From: Caenibius sp964466155
GTDB taxonomy: Bacteria; Pseudomonadota; Alphaproteobacteria; Sphingomonadales; Sphingomonadaceae
DNA: 9,363 bases
Reading direction: 5' to 3'
Assembly (NCBI GenBank): GCA_964466155.1
Contig: CAYXMY010000106.1
Span: 1 to 9,363, forward strand
The notes beneath the pieces are model-generated. The model was not told where the DNA came from. It did no database searches and was given only the letters and a program-made list of their open reading frames with translations. Of the stretch, positions 6,875 through 9,363 are shown piece by piece. The position numbers were made by a program, and so were the translations under genes. Position 1 is the stretch's first letter, and each line of letters begins with the position of its first letter.

Positions 6875-7267
6875 ATGAACGACAAAGCTTTGCTTGCAGC
6901 CCGCCTGTTCCTTGGCATCCCGTTTGTCATCTGGGGCACCATGAAACTGCAGGGCGGAGCGGCGGCGCTCATTCCCGGCCTTTCCGCGCTCGGTTTGCCC
7001 GCCCCCCAATTCTTCGCATATCTGGTGGGCTTGTGCGAACTGGTGGGTGGGGTCGCGGTCATTCTGGGCTATCCGGCCCGCACCATCGGTGTCTTGCTCG
7101 GCTTCTGGTGCCTCGCCACCGCGTTGCAGGCGCATGAGCACGATATGACGGCACTGCTGAAAAACGTCACGATGGCGGGCGGCTTCTTCCTGTTGGCCGC
7201 AACGGGCGCGGGTTCCCTTTCCCTGTTTCGCGGAAATCCGCCGCGTCCCTTCGCCCGCCTGCCGTAA
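6875..7267 (+). CDS. DoxX-family integral membrane protein
   Basis: A 130-residue membrane protein with four likely transmembrane segments at about 5-22, 45-65, 70-86 and 95-112, the usual DoxX/DoxD-like size and topology. Family features are the RLFLGIPFVIWGTMKL start, GLPAP followed by a helix ending LCELVGGVAVILG, a histidine pair after the third helix (H87, H89), LKNVTMAGGFFLL and a short polar tail. The ATG at 6875 is preferred over the upstream in-frame start at 6758 because GAAGAGGA (6862-6869) lies at proper spacing and the family N-terminus begins here. DoxX proteins are quinone- or redox-linked inner-membrane proteins of mostly unknown function. It appears to have its own promoter and converges on the next gene, so membership of the F420 operon is unlikely. 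Confidence 0.85.
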   Translation: MNDKALLAARLFLGIPFVIWGTMKLQGGAAALIPGLSALGLPAPQFFAYLVGLCELVGGVAVILGYPARTIGVLLGFWCLATALQAHEHDMTALLKNVTMAGGFFLLAATGAGSLSLFRGNPPRPFARLP

Positions 7268-7292
7268 AAGCAGCCAGCCAATAGCCGCTTTT
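7266..7292. terminator. Possible shared terminator between converging genes
   Basis: AAAAGC (7266-7271) and GCTTTT (7287-7292) form a short inverted repeat between the two converging gene ends. Read on either strand the stem ends in a T run, as a bidirectional terminator would. The stem is only 6 bp and A/T-heavy, so the call is tentative. Confidence 0.3.
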
Positions 7293-7293
7293 C

Positions 7294-7776
7294 CTAAACC
7301 CCCGATCCTTCCCGCATCACGGCGTAAGAATCCTCCGTCCCTTCAAGCAGGCGGTTGGTGCGGTTTTCGATTCGCCAGCCGGCCGGGGTGCGCACCAAAT
7401 GCCAGCGGTTGATCGCCGCGCGGTAGAGGAACCATTCGCCGCCGCGCCGCCGGGCGACGTAGGAATAGGCCAGTGCTTCGGCCCGGTCGCCCATCAGCGT
7501 GATGCGCGGCGGCGCGGTGAGGTGGGAGCAACCGTCGGCGATCAGGCCCTGATGTTCCGGCCCTTCGTAAGCGGCGATCAGCCCGGCGGGCGCATGGGCC
7601 ACCGCACCGCCCGAATAATCGTAAGTGCCGCCAGCGATCCACATGGCCGCCGCCGCCGCGCTCTGCCCGCTGTCCACCAGCGGGCCGTAGCTGGCCAGCA
7701 GGCGCATGATCGCCAGCTCGTCTTCCGCCGCCTGCAATCGCGCTTCCAACGCGGCCAGCCGTTCTTCAACCGTCAT
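7294..7776 (-). CDS. SnoaL/NTF2-like family protein
   Basis: A 160-residue protein with the cone-shaped alpha+beta fold of the SnoaL_4/NTF2-like superfamily. An N-terminal helix likely to form a short coiled coil (about 3-25) leads into IMRLLASYGPLVDSG with Y30 and D35, positions often functional in dehydratase and isomerase members. H85 lies in GCSHLTAPP, and the C-terminal sheet includes AINRWHLVRTPAGWRI (121-136). The ATG at 7776 is chosen because GGAGA precedes it at good spacing and the helix starts there; an upstream start would add 10 residues without support. It lies 84 bp downstream of the MmyB-type regulator in the same direction and may be co-transcribed with it. Members act as small cytoplasmic dehydratases, isomerases or ligand binders, for example on steroid, terpene or aromatic intermediates. 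The substrate is unknown. Confidence 0.8.
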   Translation of the reverse strand: MTVEERLAALEARLQAAEDELAIMRLLASYGPLVDSGQSAAAAAMWIAGGTYDYSGGAVAHAPAGLIAAYEGPEHQGLIADGCSHLTAPPRITLMGDRAEALAYSYVARRRGGEWFLYRAAINRWHLVRTPAGWRIENRTNRLLEGTEDSYAVMREGSGV

Positions 7777-7860
7777 ACATTCTCCGCTCGCGCCGTTTCG
7801 CGGCACGCTATCGCATTGCCCCCCTTCACACCAGCGGGCCGACAGCGGGCAGAAAGGGCG

Positions 7861-8748
7861 CTAGCCCCGAACGCCATCGACGCAGCCGATCATCCATTGC
7901 AACGTGGCCTCGCCAATCGGGTTGAACACTTCGACACGGAATTGCCCGTCCAGATCGGCAAAGAAGGTGAAATGGCGAAAATGGCCCTGTTCGCCATTGG
8001 GCAGGCGATAATCGAGATCGCGCGAGGTGCCCGAAGGCAGATCGTAGTCTTCCCACAGAGTGCGGAACTCCGCGCTCTTTTCCAGCAGCGCCGCGACCAG
8101 ATCCTGCAACGCGGGATCGTGCATGTTGCGGGCGAAGGCGGTGCGGAACATCGCCACCTGGATACGGGCGGACGCTTCCCAGTTGGGCAGCACGCGGCGC
8201 ACCGCATCGTCCATGAACAGCGCGACAAGCTGGTTTCCTTCGCCCGGAAACCGTTCGAAATCGCCGAAGAACACCCGGGCCGCCCGGTTGCAGGCGATAT
8301 AGTCCGCCCGCGCGGTGAGGATGAAAGCAGGCGCATAATGCATCGCATCGATGATCGCCTGCACCGATGGCACCACCCCGGCCGCATTGTCCGCGATGGC
8401 CCCGCCCGGCTCTTCCAGCCCCAGCCGCAGAAGTTGCGCCCGCTCCACCGGCGACAACAGCAGCACATCCGCGATGCGCCCCAGCAGGCGTGGCGACGGC
8501 GAAACCGCCAGCCCCTGTTCCAGCTTGGTGTACCACGAGACCGAAACATCGAGCAGCATGGCCATCTCCTCGCGCCGCAATCCGCTGGTCCGGCGGCGGC
8601 GCGTTTCGGCTATGCCATGGTCCTGCGGGGCGACGCGCGCGCGTCGCGAACGCAGGAACGTCGCCAGTTCGCGGTGCCGCCATCGTTCGGCATCGGCGTG
8701 GCGCCGTTCGGCAAGGCTGTCACTCTCAGTCATAGGCTGGTTTGACAT
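7861..8748 (-). CDS. XRE-family transcriptional regulator with MmyB-type ligand-binding domain
   Basis: A 295-residue DNA-binding regulator. A helix-turn-helix domain (about 25-82) has the family's typical RELATFLRSRRARV start, the RRRTSGLRREEMA stretch (51-63) and SWYTKLEQG (71-79). An MmyB-like domain follows (about 125-285), a PAS-like fold that in related proteins binds a lipid or other small ligand, with YIACNRAARVFF, LVALFMDDAVRR and LDYRLPNGEQGHFRHFTFF recognisable. Starts considered: GTG 8760, ATG 8748 and ATG 8733. ATG 8748 is preferred, with AGGTG about 9 bases upstream. It diverges from the AtuA-family gene across about 94 bp, the classic layout of a local regulator controlling the neighbouring catabolic gene and possibly itself. 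Direction of control and ligand cannot be inferred. Confidence 0.9.
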   Translation of the reverse strand: MSNQPMTESDSLAERRHADAERWRHRELATFLRSRRARVAPQDHGIAETRRRRTSGLRREEMAMLLDVSVSWYTKLEQGLAVSPSPRLLGRIADVLLLSPVERAQLLRLGLEEPGGAIADNAAGVVPSVQAIIDAMHYAPAFILTARADYIACNRAARVFFGDFERFPGEGNQLVALFMDDAVRRVLPNWEASARIQVAMFRTAFARNMHDPALQDLVAALLEKSAEFRTLWEDYDLPSGTSRDLDYRLPNGEQGHFRHFTFFADLDGQFRVEVFNPIGEATLQWMIGCVDGVRG

Positions 8749-8777
8749 ACTACACAGCACCTGCCGAACTGACTACA
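8742..8777. promoter_or_regulatory. Divergent intergenic region with ACTACA direct repeats
   Basis: ACTACA occurs at 8749-8754 and 8772-8777, a 23 bp offset (about two helical turns), between the divergent regulator and AtuA-family genes. TTGACA (8742-8747, plus strand) overlaps the chosen regulator start codon but has no clear -10 box at 16-18 bp. The repeats could be a binding site for the regulator; this is pattern-based inference. Confidence 0.25.
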
Positions 8778-8842
8778 TCATGCGGCACAAGGCGCACAGG
8801 CAACGCTTCCGCGCCGCACAAACGGGACAGGATGGAACGGAT

Positions 8843-9363
8843 ATGGCAGGCAGCAGCAGCGACAGGATCGTACGAATCGCCGGGGCATCGGGGGCGCTCA
8901 ACGACAGCCTGATCGCGGTGCCGCAACTGCTGGCGGTGCCCGATCTCAACTATCTCGCATTCGATTATCTGGGCGAAGGGGCGATGGGGCTGATGCGGCG
9001 GCTGAAAGAGGCCGATCCGCGTTCCGGCTTCCTCGCCGATTTCGTCGACCTGCACATCGGCCCCTATCTCACCGAACTGAAAAGCCGGGGGATCAAGGTC
9101 GTCTCCAACGCCGGGGGGATGAATCCCGAAGGGCTGGCCGAACTGATCCGCCAGCGCGGGCGCGAGGCCAATCTGGATATCAAGGTCGGCGTGGTGACGG
9201 GCGACGATATCGAAGCGCTGGTGCCCGATCTGCGCGCGGCGGGCACGCGCGAGATGTTCAACGACATCCCCTTCCCCGAAGGCAGGATCGGCAGCATCAA
9301 CGCCTATCTCGGGGCGTTCCCGATTGCCGCCGCGCTCGACGCCGGGGCGGACGTGGTGATTAC
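8843..9363 (+). CDS. AtuA-family protein (acyclic terpene utilization, DUF1446), partial
   Basis: The first 173 residues of a protein cut by the window end. It matches the N-terminal part of the AtuA/DUF1446 family (PF07287): RIAGASGALNDSLIAVPQLL (11-30), LNYLAFDYLGEGAMGLM (35-51), GFLADFVDL (62-70), the strongly conserved VVSNAGGMNPEGLAEL (86-101), VVTGDDIEAL (117-126) and AFPIAAALDAGADVVI at the cut. The ATG at 8843 places the first conserved strand at residue 9; a purine-rich GGA segment precedes it. In Pseudomonas, atuA belongs to the citronellol/geraniol catabolic cluster, but its exact reaction is not established, and many relatives sit in other acyl-CoA degradation loci. The MmyB-type regulator is divergent from it and is its likely controller. 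Family assignment is firm; the pathway is inferred. Confidence 0.88.
   Translation, partial: MAGSSSDRIVRIAGASGALNDSLIAVPQLLAVPDLNYLAFDYLGEGAMGLMRRLKEADPRSGFLADFVDLHIGPYLTELKSRGIKVVSNAGGMNPEGLAELIRQRGREANLDIKVGVVTGDDIEALVPDLRAAGTREMFNDIPFPEGRIGSINAYLGAFPIAAALDAGADVVI

Noticed and set aside
6598..7137. Plus-strand open frame spanning the intergenic region into doxX
   Set aside because: No recognisable domain, runs out of frame into the clear DoxX coding region and has no suitable ribosome site at its start.
7399..8745. Plus-strand open frame of 448 codons opposite the regulator and SnoaL-like genes
   Set aside because: It is antisense to two well-recognised genes and the gap between them, has low-complexity R/Q/H-rich composition and shows no domain; it is a by-product of high GC.

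Overview
The window is GC-rich, tightly packed bacterial DNA. Gene style and content (alanine- and arginine-rich proteins, an AtuA-family gene, a SnoaL-type protein, an MmyB-type regulator) suggest an alphaproteobacterium, perhaps a sphingomonad. That placement is an inference from composition and gene families; there is no rRNA or other taxonomic marker here.

Bases 70-6413 form one six-gene plus-strand operon for making, reducing and probably using the deazaflavin cofactor F420. The order is an LLM-class (luciferase-like) F420-dependent oxidoreductase, fbiC (fused CofG-CofH, Fo synthase), an NADPH:F420 reductase (npdG/FNO type), cofE (F420 gamma-glutamyl ligase), cofD (phospholactyl/phosphoenolpyruvyl transferase) and cofC (guanylyltransferase). 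Junctions are 6 bp apart, 8 bp overlapped, 4 bp overlapped, 4 bp overlapped and 3 bp apart, so the genes are very likely co-transcribed and translationally coupled. CofC activates a three-carbon acid, FbiC makes the Fo chromophore, CofD joins them, CofE adds the glutamate tail, the NADPH reductase charges the cofactor, and the LLM protein is the likely consumer. CofE is the single-domain form, without the nitroreductase-like domain of actinobacterial FbiB. A run of 10 N at 4346-4355 lies inside cofE.

Bases 6414-6874 are a roughly 460 bp non-coding stretch, visibly richer in A/T in its middle, with a palindrome containing a perfect TATAAT and a likely promoter for the next gene. A small DoxX-family membrane protein follows (6875-7267). 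It converges on a two-gene minus-strand unit: an XRE-family regulator with an MmyB-type ligand domain (8748-7861), then a SnoaL/NTF2-like protein (7776-7294). Divergent from the regulator, an AtuA-family (DUF1446) gene starts at 8843 and runs off the window end. The right-hand part looks like the edge of a separate catabolic locus, and nothing in the sequence ties it to F420.
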